Shown: positions 46,590 to 55,154 of the stretch, piece after piece
Position numbering within the stretch: position 1 is the first letter of the stretch
Layout: the number at the start of each line of letters is the position of its first letter
NCBI RefSeq assembly: GCF_011801145.1
Contig: NZ_CP046172.1
Location: forward strand, 558,001 to 622,000
Origin: Nocardia arthritidis
GTDB lineage: Bacteria > Actinomycetota > Actinomycetes > Mycobacteriales > Mycobacteriaceae
Direction: 5' to 3'
DNA length: 64,000 nucleotides
The notes under the pieces: generated by a model
Database searches by the model: none
What the model saw: only the letters and a program-made list of their open reading frames with translations
What the model was told of the DNA's origin: nothing
Position numbers and translations under genes: made by a program

Positions 46590-46631
46590 GCGTCCCCTTC
46601 GTCGTCCTGTCATGGACGACGAAGGGGACGC
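46590..46631. terminator. 18-bp perfect stem after cyp125
   Basis: GCGTCCCCTTCGTCGTCC pairs perfectly with its complement 46614-46631 across a six-base TGTCAT loop. It lies between the stops of the convergent cyp125 and isomerase genes and is the strongest hairpin in the window. It should terminate both transcripts. Confidence 0.85.
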
Positions 46632-46634
46632 AAA

Positions 46635-47054
46635 TCATTCGGCTGGTTTCGCGGTCGCCATCGCGCGGTCGACCTCCCAAAAGGCCCGCAGCGCAGCGAT
46701 TTTCCCGTCCGTGTCGACGCGGTAGGTGAACACGCCCTCGGCATCGATCCGCTGGCCGCCGATCCGGGTGCGGATCAATCCGGTGAAGGCGATCTCGTTG
46801 CCGCAGGCGAACGAGTCGTCGAAGCGGAATTCGATCGACTGGGTCGGCGCGATCGCCCTGTCCCAGAATGCGGCGATGGCCGCGCGACCGCGATGGCCGA
46901 CCCCGTCGGGATCGAAAAACGAAGGGCCGACCGGATCTTCGACGATGCCGTCGGCGGCGAACAGGTCGAGCCACGCCGCCTTGTCCTTCGCGCGCACCGC
47001 CGCTTGCGAAGCCAGCCCGGCGGCGCGGGCCGGATGGCCGGTCTGGGTTGTCAT
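46635..47054 (-). CDS. SnoaL/ketosteroid-isomerase-fold protein
   Basis: This 139-residue NTF2/SnoaL-fold protein has typical features: a helix ending AAWLDLFAADGIVEDPVG, the GRAAIAAFWDRA region, and the C-terminal VFTYRVDTDGKIAALRAFWE. An Asp in the DPVG turn occupies a position often catalytic in ketosteroid isomerases. It ends the leftward operon that begins with the DUF35 gene at 51145 (order: DUF35, ltp4, ltp3, LLM, this gene). A role in side-chain or ring isomerisation is plausible; the sequence does not prove it. Confidence 0.82.
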   Translation of the reverse strand: MTTQTGHPARAAGLASQAAVRAKDKAAWLDLFAADGIVEDPVGPSFFDPDGVGHRGRAAIAAFWDRAIAPTQSIEFRFDDSFACGNEIAFTGLIRTRIGGQRIDAEGVFTYRVDTDGKIAALRAFWEVDRAMATAKPAE

Positions 47055-47923
47055 GACGCCTTCTCGATATTCGCCTCGGCGAAGCGCCGCAGGGAGTCCT
47101 GTTTGGCGGCGAGCTCACCGTCGAATCCGATACCGTCGAAAACCCACGGCACGACGATGGCGTCGGTGACGCCCGCTGCGGCCAGCTCCTGGTATCCGGA
47201 GCGGCCGAACCGATCGATGCACACCGCTTGTATCTCGAAAGGGCTTTCGGCTCTGCCGAATTCGGCCCGCAGCGCGGTGAGTTTCCCGATGGTGCGGCAC
47301 AGCTCGGCATAGGTCATCATCGCCGAGGTCCAGCCGTCGCCGACCCGGGCAGCGCGGCGCAGCGCCGCATCGGTGTGGCCGCCGATATAGAACGGCACCG
47401 GCTCGGTGGGCGCGGGGCTCATCTGGAGCTCGTCGAAATCGAAGAATTCGCCGTGGTATTCGACCATGCCCCCGCCGAGCACCAACTTGATGACCTCGAT
47501 CATCTCGTCGACGCGGGCGCCGCGACGGGCGTAGGGCACCCCGCACCATTCGAATTCCTCCGGCGCCCAACCGATTCCGACTCCGAAGCCGAAGCGGTTG
47601 CCGGACAGGTTCGCCACCGAGCCGACCTGCCTGGCCAGCAGCAGGGGATTGCGGGAGCCGAGTTTGAGCACATTGGTGTAGAAGCGGATCCGGCTGGTCA
47701 CCGCCGCCATGGCGGTCGCGCCGATGAGCGGATCGACCCACGGCGTATCCGGGCTCCAGAAGCGGCTGCCGTCGGCGGTGTACGGGTATTGCGCCGCGGC
47801 GGACCGCATGTAGAACAGCGAATCCGGCAGAGCGATCGATGAGAAACCGCACTCCTCGGCGGTTTTCGCCAATTCCGGCAGTTGGTCGAGTGGGCTCAGC
47901 GCGATACCGAGGGTGAACTTCAC
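47051..47923 (-). CDS. LLM-class flavin oxidoreductase
   Basis: This 290-residue luciferase-like protein may use F420 or FMN. The TIM barrel signatures are LGIALSPLDQLPELAKTAEE, FYTNVLKLGSRNPLLLARQV, NRFGFGVGIGWAPEEFEWCG and PFYIGGHTDAALRRAARVGD. The GTG start has GGGAGCGA upstream and overlaps the ltp3 stop (GTGA); its own stop overlaps the isomerase start. It is co-transcribed with ltp3 and ltp4, which suggests a redox step on C24-branched or side-chain thioesters (inference). Confidence 0.88.
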   Translation of the reverse strand: MKFTLGIALSPLDQLPELAKTAEECGFSSIALPDSLFYMRSAAAQYPYTADGSRFWSPDTPWVDPLIGATAMAAVTSRIRFYTNVLKLGSRNPLLLARQVGSVANLSGNRFGFGVGIGWAPEEFEWCGVPYARRGARVDEMIEVIKLVLGGGMVEYHGEFFDFDELQMSPAPTEPVPFYIGGHTDAALRRAARVGDGWTSAMMTYAELCRTIGKLTALRAEFGRAESPFEIQAVCIDRFGRSGYQELAAAGVTDAIVVPWVFDGIGFDGELAAKQDSLRRFAEANIEKAS

Positions 47924-49086
47924 GGGCGCTCGCTCCCGACCACCCACATCGAGAAGTATTGGGACCCACCGCCATACGCGTGACCGAGCGCCTTACGGGC
48001 GTCCGCCACCTGGTAGGCCCCGGCGCGGCCCATCACCTGCTTGGCGGCCTCGGCGAACCGGATGAGCCCGGAGGCGCCGATCGGATTCGAGGACAGCACC
48101 CCGCCGGACGGATTCACCGGCAGCTTTCCGCCGATCTCGGTCTCACCCTTATCGGTGAGCTGCCAGCCTTCGCCCTCCGGCATGAAGCCCAGGTTCTCCA
48201 GCCACATCGGTTCGAACCAGGAGAAGGGGACGTAGATTTCGGCGGCGTCGATCTCCTCCAGCGGATCGGTGATGCCCGCGGCCCGCCACAGCGCGGCGGC
48301 CGCATCCCGGCCTGCCTGCGGATTGACCTGATCGCGACCCGCGAAAGTCGTTGGCTCCGTGCGCATTGCCGTGCCGTGCACCCAGGCGACCCGTTTGCCC
48401 GCGGCCTCGACCTCGGCCGCGGCGGCCGCATCGCCGATGACGATCGCGCACGCGCCATCCGATGACGGGCACGTCTCGTCGAATCGGATTGGATCCCAGA
48501 GCATTTGCGAAGCCAGCACCGATTCCAGGGTGATATCGGGCTGCCGCAGGTGCGCGAGCGGGTTCTTCGCACCGTTGCGCCGATCCTTCACCGCGACCAT
48601 GGCGCCGATATGGCTGGGCGCATTGGACCGGCGGATATAGGACCGGACGTGCGGGGCGAAATAGCCGCCCGCGCCCGCGCCGACCGGCATGGTGAACGGC
48701 ACCGGAATCGAAAGGGCCCACATGGCATTCGATTCCGACTGCTTCTCCCAGGCCACCGCGAGCACCCTGCGGTGCACGCCCGCCTGCACCAGATTGGCGG
48801 CGACCACACCGGTCGAACCGCCGACCGAACCCGCCGTATGCACCCGCAGCAGCGGTTTTCCGGTGGCGCCCAACGCATCCGCGAGATACAGCTCGGGCAT
48901 CATGACGCCCTCGAACAGATCCGGCGCCTTGCCGACCACGACCGCGTCGATATCGGCGATGGTGAGACCGGCATCGGTGAGCGCGCGGTCGATTGCCTCA
49001 CGGCACATGCCCGCCATTGATACATCGGTTCGTTTTGTCACGTGATGGGTCTGTCCGGTACCCAGCACCGCCGCAACTTCACTCAC
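47920..49086 (-). CDS. ltp3: Thiolase-like aldolase Ltp3
   Basis: This 388-residue SCP-x thiolase-superfamily protein matches Rv3523. In Rhodococcus, ltp3 and ltp4 are needed for breakdown of C24-branched sterol side chains. The loop that carries the nucleophilic Cys in thiolases reads HTAGSVGGST here, without Cys, which argues for a retro-aldolase rather than a thiolase. The conserved GG(V)LSSNPIGASG C-terminal block is present. It overlaps ltp4 by four bases and the LLM gene by four bases. Confidence 0.9.
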   Translation of the reverse strand: MSEVAAVLGTGQTHHVTKRTDVSMAGMCREAIDRALTDAGLTIADIDAVVVGKAPDLFEGVMMPELYLADALGATGKPLLRVHTAGSVGGSTGVVAANLVQAGVHRRVLAVAWEKQSESNAMWALSIPVPFTMPVGAGAGGYFAPHVRSYIRRSNAPSHIGAMVAVKDRRNGAKNPLAHLRQPDITLESVLASQMLWDPIRFDETCPSSDGACAIVIGDAAAAAEVEAAGKRVAWVHGTAMRTEPTTFAGRDQVNPQAGRDAAAALWRAAGITDPLEEIDAAEIYVPFSWFEPMWLENLGFMPEGEGWQLTDKGETEIGGKLPVNPSGGVLSSNPIGASGLIRFAEAAKQVMGRAGAYQVADARKALGHAYGGGSQYFSMWVVGSERP

Positions 49087-50114
49087 GAGTGCGCCTCCAA
49101 AACGCTAACAAGGTTCTGCTGCAGGGCCGGGCCGCTGGTGGCGTGGGCGAGCGCGCGCCCGGCCGAACCCGCCATGATGGCCTCGGCCGCGAAACCGATG
49201 CGCTCCAGGCCCGCCGCGAACATCGGATTGGCCGCCAGCGCCCCGCCGGACGGATTCACCCGGGTGCCGTTCTTCAGTCCGATGGCCTCGGTGAGAATGA
49301 GCTGCTGATGGCTGAACGGCGCATGCAGTTCCGCGATATCGAAGCCGGTATCTCCGCCGGTAACCGCTTGGGCCGCAGCCGAAGTGGAGGGGGAGACGGT
49401 GAGGTCGCGGGCGCCGAACACGGGAGTATCGATCTGGTGCGCGATTCCGGTGATCCAGGCGGGACGTTCGCACAGCTCCCTGGCCCGGTCGCCCGCGGCG
49501 AGCACGATGGCGGCCGCACCGTCGGTGATCGGCGCGATGTCGTGTGCGCGCAGTGGATCGGCGACATACGGTGCGGAAAGCAAACTTTCGACGTCGCTGT
49601 CGGCCCCCGCGGCGACCCGCGCCATATCCTGCTCGGTCCAGCGGCCGCGGTCGAGACCCGCCCGGGCCTGCAATCCGGCGATCGACAGCGCGTCCGGCCA
49701 CAGCGGGGCGACCAGATACGGATCCAGCTGCATGGTGAGTATCTGGCGCAGAGTGCCCGCCGATGACTTGCCGAAGCCGTAGACCAGCGCCGTACGCGCC
49801 TGTCCCGAACGGATTTTCACCCATGCCTCGTAGAGTGCCCATGCGGCGTCCATTTCGACATGCGATTCGTTGATCGGCGGAACGGCGCCGATCGCATCGA
49901 CCGCCGAGATGAACGAAAAGGCGCGTCCGGCAAGGTAATCCGAGGATCCGGAGCACCAGAAATCGATATCGGCCTTGGTGATGCCGAGCCGGTCGTACAG
50001 TTGCTGGAAACACGGCACCAGCATCTCGACGCCGTTGGTGGTGCCGAAGGTCTCCGGTACGTGTGGCGCGTGGGCGAATCCCACGATCGCGATATCGGCG
50101 GTGTTGTCGGTCAA
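49083..50114 (-). CDS. ltp4: Thiolase-like aldolase Ltp4
   Basis: This 343-residue SCP-x thiolase-superfamily protein matches Rv3522. Blocks include GITKADIDFWCSGSSDYLAG, ESHVEMDAAWALYEAWVKIR and the C-terminal RVNPSGGALAANPMFAAGLE. A TTG start is supported by AGAGG six bases upstream and the conserved IAIVGFAHAP just after it. The adjacent DUF35 protein is probably its partner, as Ltp2 pairs with the DUF35 domain of ChsH2. Aldolase activity on branched side-chain thioesters is inferred. Confidence 0.9.
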   Translation of the reverse strand: MTDNTADIAIVGFAHAPHVPETFGTTNGVEMLVPCFQQLYDRLGITKADIDFWCSGSSDYLAGRAFSFISAVDAIGAVPPINESHVEMDAAWALYEAWVKIRSGQARTALVYGFGKSSAGTLRQILTMQLDPYLVAPLWPDALSIAGLQARAGLDRGRWTEQDMARVAAGADSDVESLLSAPYVADPLRAHDIAPITDGAAAIVLAAGDRARELCERPAWITGIAHQIDTPVFGARDLTVSPSTSAAAQAVTGGDTGFDIAELHAPFSHQQLILTEAIGLKNGTRVNPSGGALAANPMFAAGLERIGFAAEAIMAGSAGRALAHATSGPALQQNLVSVLEAHS

Positions 50115-50140
50115 CGTATGCCTCTCACGGGATTGCGGGG

Positions 50141-51145
50141 TCAGAGGTGATGCTTGTAGGTGTCGTAATCGGCATCGGGTTCGCCGGTGGGCTCGAAGTG
50201 GTCGACGTTGTCGAGTCCGTAGCCCCACTCCGCGCGCGGCTTCCACACCGCGCGCACCCGCATGCCCATTCGCACTTCGCTTGCGTCGCAACCGAGTACG
50301 AGGTGCAGCACCGGGATATCCGCGCCGTCGAGCAGTACGTAGGCCGCGACGTACGGCGGTTTGATCCGCTGGCCGAGGAACGGCACGTTGACGATGCAGA
50401 AGGTGGTGACGGTGCCGTGGTCGGTCAGCTCGAGGTAGTCGTCGGTGGGCCTGCCGTCGGTCGGATTCGCGCCGCGCGGTGGGAAGTACACCTTGCCCGC
50501 GGCGTCGGTGCGCGCGCCGATCAGCTTGCCGTCGGCCAGGCCGCGCAGATACACCGTCTCCTGCGGCGATGCGGTGTGCTTGTACGCGAGATCCACCGGC
50601 GTGGTGATGATTCGGACGGGTTCCGCACTGGCTACGGAAGTGCTTGGCGCGCTGGATGTTTCGCCGGGTTCGAAGCAGGCGATGTCGTGGATTGTGCCCG
50701 TGGTCTCGGCGGCCCACCGGACGACGACGCGCAGCCCGGTGCGTATCAGTTCGGGCGACGCGACATCGACCGCGTGCAGCAGCGCGGTATCCGCGCCGTC
50801 GAGCCGGATCAACGCCCAGGCGAACGGCCGGTCGAAGGGCTGGCCCGGCAGCGGTTCTCGCACCCAGGTCCAGGATTCGACGGTACCGGTGTCGGCGACG
50901 TCGACGAATTCGGTGAGCGGGGCCGCGGTGACCGGGTCGTATTCGGCGGGCGGCACCAGCACCCTGCCGTCGGAACCGCGCACGCCGACGATCTTGCGGT
51001 CGCGCAGGCCGGTCAGGAATTTGCCGATGGTGGGGCCGACCGAACGGGTGTAGTCGAATCGCACCCGCAGGGGCGCGCTGAGCACATCCGGCGCCGTCTC
51101 CATTCCACCGGCGACGACCGTGGACGCAGTATTCCCTGGAGTCAC
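50141..51145 (-). CDS. Tandem DUF35 (OB-fold) protein, Rv3521-like
   Basis: This 334-residue protein has two DUF35 acyl-CoA-binding OB-fold domains, each with a pattern like FLTGLRDRKIVGVRGSDGRV or YLRGLADGKLIGARTDAAGK followed by VPPAEY / FPPRG. DUF35 proteins bind SCP-x-type thiolases and aldolases as partner subunits. The usual zinc-ribbon cysteines are absent (only CFEPG and VLGCDASEV). It heads the leftward operon with ltp4, ltp3, the LLM protein and the isomerase. The GTG start lies nine bases from a KstR-type site, so it may be leaderless; an ATG 14 codons later is possible. Confidence 0.85.
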   Translation of the reverse strand: MTPGNTASTVVAGGMETAPDVLSAPLRVRFDYTRSVGPTIGKFLTGLRDRKIVGVRGSDGRVLVPPAEYDPVTAAPLTEFVDVADTGTVESWTWVREPLPGQPFDRPFAWALIRLDGADTALLHAVDVASPELIRTGLRVVVRWAAETTGTIHDIACFEPGETSSAPSTSVASAEPVRIITTPVDLAYKHTASPQETVYLRGLADGKLIGARTDAAGKVYFPPRGANPTDGRPTDDYLELTDHGTVTTFCIVNVPFLGQRIKPPYVAAYVLLDGADIPVLHLVLGCDASEVRMGMRVRAVWKPRAEWGYGLDNVDHFEPTGEPDADYDTYKHHL

Positions 51146-51154
51146 GATATCGAG

Positions 51155-51168
51155 TAGAACAGGTTCTT
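51155..51168. promoter_or_regulatory. KstR operator between DUF35 and LLM operons
   Basis: TAGAACAGGTTCTT matches the KstR motif except at the last base and is identical to the site upstream of hsaA. It lies between divergent genes and can repress both. Confidence 0.82.
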
Positions 51169-51198
51169 ATTCTGGTGGCAAGCAGTAGGGATGACAGC

Positions 51199-52236
51199 AT
51201 GAAATTCGGATTGCAACTCGGATACTGGATGGCGCGGCCGCCCGCCGGTGCCGGCGAGCTGGTGCTGGCCGCGGAGGCGGCCGGATTCGATGCCGTATTC
51301 GCCGCCGAATCCTGGGGTTCGGACGCCTTCGGCCCGCTGACCTGGTGGGGCTCGCGCACCGAGCGGGTGCGGCTGGGCACCTCGGTGGTGCAGCTGTCGG
51401 CGCGCACCCCGGCGGCCACGGCCATGCACGCGCTCACCCTCGACCATCTCAGCGGCGGCCGGGCGATTCTCGGCCTCGGCGTATCCGGTCCGCAGGTGGT
51501 GGAGGGCTGGTACGGGCAGCCGTTCGGCAAACCGTTGCAGCGCACGAGGGAATACGTCGAGATAGTCAGGAAGGTGCTCGCGCGCGAGGCGCCGGTGACA
51601 AGCGGCGGCCCGCACTATCCGCTGCCGTACACCGGGCCGGGAGCGCTCGGGCTCGGCAAGCCGCTCAAGCCGATAGTGCATCCGCTACGTGCGGATTTGC
51701 CGATCTGGCTGGGTTCGGAGGGTCCGAAGAATGTGGCGCTGACGGCGGAGATCGCTGACGGCTGGCTGGCCATCTACTTCGCGCCGCGGTTGGCCGGGAT
51801 GTACAACGAATGGCTCGACGAGGGTTTCGCCAGGGCGGGTGCGCGGCGGTCGCGTGCCGATTTCGAGATTGCCGCGAGTTGTCAGGTGGTCGTTACCGAC
51901 GATCCGGCGAGCGAGCTGGAAAAGATGCGCTGGGTCATGGCCCTCTACATCGGCGGGATGGGTGCGCCGGAGTTGAACTTCCACGCCCAGGTCTATCGCC
52001 GGATGGGCTATGACCGCGAGGTCGACGAGATCGGCGCGCTGTTCCAGGCGGGTAAGAAGGCCGAGGCGGCCGCGGCGGTTCCGGACGAGTTGATCCACGA
52101 CACCGCGATCATCGGCGACGAGGAACATGTCCGGAAACAGCTGGGCGTTTGGTCGGCGGCGGGTGTGACGATGCTGCTGGTGTCGGTTTCCGATATCGCG
52201 CAATTGCGTCGGCTCGCACCCCTTGTCGAACAGTAG
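51199..52236 (+). CDS. F420-type LLM oxidoreductase (Rv3520c-like)
   Basis: This 345-residue LLM-class flavoprotein resembles Rv3520c, annotated as F420-dependent. Blocks are AAEAAGFDAVFAAESWGSDA, TSVVQLSARTPAATAMHALT, RAILGLGVSGPQVVEGWYGQ and LPIWLGSEGPKNVALTAEIA. The plus-strand unit is probably driven from the KstR-type site 30 bases upstream. The stop codon TAG is the first half of the next KstR-type operator. The reaction is not known; a redox step on a side-chain intermediate is inferred. Confidence 0.88.
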   Translation: MKFGLQLGYWMARPPAGAGELVLAAEAAGFDAVFAAESWGSDAFGPLTWWGSRTERVRLGTSVVQLSARTPAATAMHALTLDHLSGGRAILGLGVSGPQVVEGWYGQPFGKPLQRTREYVEIVRKVLAREAPVTSGGPHYPLPYTGPGALGLGKPLKPIVHPLRADLPIWLGSEGPKNVALTAEIADGWLAIYFAPRLAGMYNEWLDEGFARAGARRSRADFEIAASCQVVVTDDPASELEKMRWVMALYIGGMGAPELNFHAQVYRRMGYDREVDEIGALFQAGKKAEAAAAVPDELIHDTAIIGDEEHVRKQLGVWSAAGVTMLLVSVSDIAQLRRLAPLVEQ

Positions 52237-52247
52237 AACGCGTTCTA
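52234..52247. promoter_or_regulatory. KstR operator overlapping an LLM stop codon
   Basis: TAGAACGCGTTCTA is a perfect palindrome and perfect KstR match. Its first three bases are the stop codon of the LLM gene, and it ends 12 bases before the next start, so the acyl-CoA ligase has its own promoter inside the unit. Confidence 0.9.
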
Positions 52248-52258
52248 GATTCAATGTG

Positions 52259-53818
52259 GTGACGACCTCTCAGGAGCCAGCAAAAGTTCTCGGACTGTGG
52301 AATATCGCCGAAGCCGAGCCCGAGCGGATCGCCATGGTCGATCCCGCGGGCCGGGAGGTGACCTATCGCGAATTGTCAACCCTCGCAAACAGATACGCCA
52401 CCGGCCTGCGCGCGCTCGGGCTGACGAGCGGCGACGTGCTCGTCACCATGCTGCACAACTGCGTCGAGATGGTCGCCGCGTATTTCGCGGCCTATCAGTC
52501 CGGGCTGTACATCGTCGCGGTGAACTGGCACCTCACCGGGCCGGAGGTCGGTTATATCCTGCGCGACAGCGAGGCCAAGGCCTTCATCGCGAGCGATCGC
52601 TTCGCGGCCACCGCGCTCGCCGCCGCCGACGACGCGGAACTGCCTGCGGCAGCGCGCTTTTCGGTCGGCGACATCGACGGCTTCAAATCGGTGTCCTGGC
52701 TCGGCGCCGGAGGAACCGGGCGGCCCACCGACCGCGGCACCGGCGCGCCGATGCTCTACACCTCCGGAACGACGGGGCGGCCCAAGGGTGTTCGGCGTCC
52801 GCTCACCGGCGCCGACCCGGATGTGATTCCGCAGCACAGCACCGCCTTCTTCGGATTGTTCGGGCTGGCGCCGTACGACGAGCACGTGCACATCTGCGGT
52901 TCGCCGCTCTACCACACCGCGGTGCTGAACTTCGCGACCATCTCGATTCAGCTGGGGCACATGCTCGTACTGATGGATCGCTGGGACGCCGAGGATATGT
53001 TGCGGCTCATCGAGAAGCACCGGGTCACGCACAGCCACATGGTGCCGACCCAGTTCCATCGACTGCTCGCGCTGCCCGAGGAGGTGCGCGCCAAATACGA
53101 CGTGTCATCGCTGCGCAGCATGGTGCACGGCGCGGCGCCGTGCCCGGAGGAGACCAAACGCAGAATGCTCGAATGGTGGGGGCCGACGGTCACCGAGTAC
53201 TACGCGGCCACCGAGGGCGGCGGCACGGTGATCAGCGGCGCCGAGTGGCTGCGTAAACCCGGTTCCGTCGGCAAGGCGTGGCCGTGGTCGGTGATCAAGG
53301 TGCTGTCCGAGGCCGACGGCAGCGAACTGCCGCCCGGCGAGGCGGGTCTGGTCTATATGCAAATGGGCGGTTCGAGTTTCGAATACCACCACGACAAGGC
53401 CAAGACCGATGAGGCCAGGGTCGGCAACCTCTTCACCGTCGGCGATATCGGCCACCTCGACGAGGACGGCTACCTGTACCTGCACGATCGCCGCTCGGAT
53501 CTGATTCTGTCCGGCGGGGTGAACATCTACCCCGCCGAGATCGAGAACGTGCTCGTCACCCATCCGAAGGTGGCCGATGTCGCGGTATTCGGTATCCCGC
53601 ACGCGGATTGGGGTCAGGAGGTGAAGGCCGTCGTACAGCCCGCGGACGGAATCGAGGGTGACGCCGACCTCACGGCCGAGCTATTGGCCTTCGCCGCAAC
53701 GCAATTGGCGAAGTACAAGATGCCGCGAACCATCGACTACCTGCCCGAACTGCCCCGCGATCCGAACGGCAAGCTGTACAAGCGCAAGTTGCGCGACCGG
53801 TACGTGCCCGCGACCTGA
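52259..53818 (+). CDS. AMP-forming acyl-CoA ligase of the KstR regulon
   Basis: This 519-residue acyl-CoA synthetase has the P-loop LYTSGTTGRPKG, the adenylation block EYYAATEGGGTVISG, the DIGHLDEDGYLYLHDRRSDL region and the C-terminal Lys in DPNGKLYKRK. It is separate from FadD19 and lacks the extra length of FadD17-type ligases. The KstR-type site directly upstream ties it to sterol use; its substrate may be a shortened side chain or a different sterol acid. The GTG chosen lies seven bases after TAGATT; a GTG one codon earlier is equally possible. No ribosome site is evident, so it may be leaderless. Confidence 0.88.
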   Translation: MTTSQEPAKVLGLWNIAEAEPERIAMVDPAGREVTYRELSTLANRYATGLRALGLTSGDVLVTMLHNCVEMVAAYFAAYQSGLYIVAVNWHLTGPEVGYILRDSEAKAFIASDRFAATALAAADDAELPAAARFSVGDIDGFKSVSWLGAGGTGRPTDRGTGAPMLYTSGTTGRPKGVRRPLTGADPDVIPQHSTAFFGLFGLAPYDEHVHICGSPLYHTAVLNFATISIQLGHMLVLMDRWDAEDMLRLIEKHRVTHSHMVPTQFHRLLALPEEVRAKYDVSSLRSMVHGAAPCPEETKRRMLEWWGPTVTEYYAATEGGGTVISGAEWLRKPGSVGKAWPWSVIKVLSEADGSELPPGEAGLVYMQMGGSSFEYHHDKAKTDEARVGNLFTVGDIGHLDEDGYLYLHDRRSDLILSGGVNIYPAEIENVLVTHPKVADVAVFGIPHADWGQEVKAVVQPADGIEGDADLTAELLAFAATQLAKYKMPRTIDYLPELPRDPNGKLYKRKLRDRYVPAT

Positions 53819-53840
53819 GCGGCGGTTCCCGCGCACCCAG

Positions 53841-53876
53841 CAGCTTCCCGCGCATGCAATCGCGTGCGCGAGAAGC
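53841..53876. terminator. Bidirectional hairpin after the acyl-CoA ligase
   Basis: AGCTTC and GAAGCT form the base, and CGCGCATGC pairs with GCGTGCGCG (one wobble) around AATC. It lies between the stops of the convergent ligase and sigma-factor genes. Confidence 0.7.
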
Positions 53877-53981
53877 TAATTGATGCGCGGCGAAACCAAA
53901 CCGTATGCGGGAACGGTCGTGCGCGAATCACCTGTCGACCACGCCCTTCCCGGCCCCTGGCCTCGCCCTCCCGGAATGCTC

Positions 53982-54989
53982 TCAGACCGATTCGCGCAAT
54001 TCCGGCGGCAGCCCGAACAGCGGGAACAGGCGCTCGGTGTCCAGGAAGAAGTTGAGCCCCGCGATGGCGTCATCGTCGAGCTCGAGCACGGTGATCGACC
54101 ACGGCGTCCACACGCCGGGCTCGCCGCTCGGTTTGTAGTGACCGAAGGCGGGTGCGCCGTTGGCGCCCGACAGCCGGACCATCCGGGAATCGCGGCAGCC
54201 GCTGCCGCTGCCGAGCATGAAGGCGGCCACATTCTCCGGACCCGAGATCCACAGCTCGATCGGCGGCATGGACAGCGCCACATCGGCTTTCAGCAGGTCG
54301 GTGAGCGCGTTCATATCGTATGCCTCGAACGCCTTGACGAAATTGTCGACGAGCTTGCGCTGCTCCTCGTTCGATTCGTCGTAGTTGTCGGTGACGGTCG
54401 GCTGGACCTTCGACATGGTGGCGCGGGCCCGCTGCAGCGCGCTGTTCACCGACGCGGGCGACATGGTGAGCGCCTCGGCGGTTTCATTGGCCGAGAAGCG
54501 CAGCACCTCGCGCATGATCAGGATGGCCCGCTGGGTGGCCGGCAGATGTTGGCAGGCGGCGACGAAGGCGAGCCGCAGCGTGTCCTTGGCGGTGGCCGCC
54601 TCGGCCGGATCCGCCCCGAAGGCGAGGGCATTCGGGATCGGCTCGATCCACACGTAATCCGGCTGCGGCGCGGGCAGCGGTGAATCGGGCCGGGACGGAC
54701 CGGACAGGTCCATCGGCCGGGCCCGGCGCTGTGGGCCGTCGAGCATATCGAGACAGACATTGGTGGCGATCCGGTACAGCCAGGAGCGCAGGCTGGCCCG
54801 GCCCTCGAACGAGTCGTAGGACTTCCAAGCGCGGGTGAACGTCTCCTGCACCGCGTCCTCGGCCTCGAACGACGAGCCCAGCATTCGGTAGGCGTAGGCG
54901 CACAGTTCCCGTCGGTGTCCCTCGAAGGAGGTGAGTACCTCGGCGGAAATACCCGTCGCGGATTCGGCGGGGGTGGAGATGTCGTTCAT
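53982..54989 (-). CDS. sigG: ECF sigma factor with C-terminal SnoaL domain (SigG-like)
   Basis: This 335-residue sigma factor has region 2 (ELCAYAYRMLGSSFEAEDAV, then ETFTRAWKSYDSFEGRASLR) and region 4 (PATQRAILIMREVLRFSANE, then TMSPASVNSALQRARATMSK). A SnoaL-like tail follows at about residues 205-320. This layout is that of SigG/SigX5-type ECF factors with no separate anti-sigma factor; the tail may hold it in check. It is divergent from the VOC protein gene, a frequent pairing. The ATG giving MNDISTPAE was chosen over a longer reading without conserved sequence. No steroid role is implied. Confidence 0.87.
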   Translation of the reverse strand: MNDISTPAESATGISAEVLTSFEGHRRELCAYAYRMLGSSFEAEDAVQETFTRAWKSYDSFEGRASLRSWLYRIATNVCLDMLDGPQRRARPMDLSGPSRPDSPLPAPQPDYVWIEPIPNALAFGADPAEAATAKDTLRLAFVAACQHLPATQRAILIMREVLRFSANETAEALTMSPASVNSALQRARATMSKVQPTVTDNYDESNEEQRKLVDNFVKAFEAYDMNALTDLLKADVALSMPPIELWISGPENVAAFMLGSGSGCRDSRMVRLSGANGAPAFGHYKPSGEPGVWTPWSITVLELDDDAIAGLNFFLDTERLFPLFGLPPELRESV

Positions 54990-55154
54990 GCGTGTCACCC
55001 TGCCACAGGGCACCGACATCCGATACCCGAATGGTGCCGCCACCTGCGCAAACCAAGATCAACCGAGGCCCGCGGCGGCGCCGATTAATTCATCCCGCCC
55101 GATCCGTCTGTATTTCGATACGCGATTTTGGGACCTTGAAAGGGGCCGAGTGCC

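Noticed and set aside
53880..54683. A 267-codon plus-strand frame opposite the sigma factor.
   Set aside because: It reads as a shadow of the sigma factor, which has clear region 2 and region 4 motifs.
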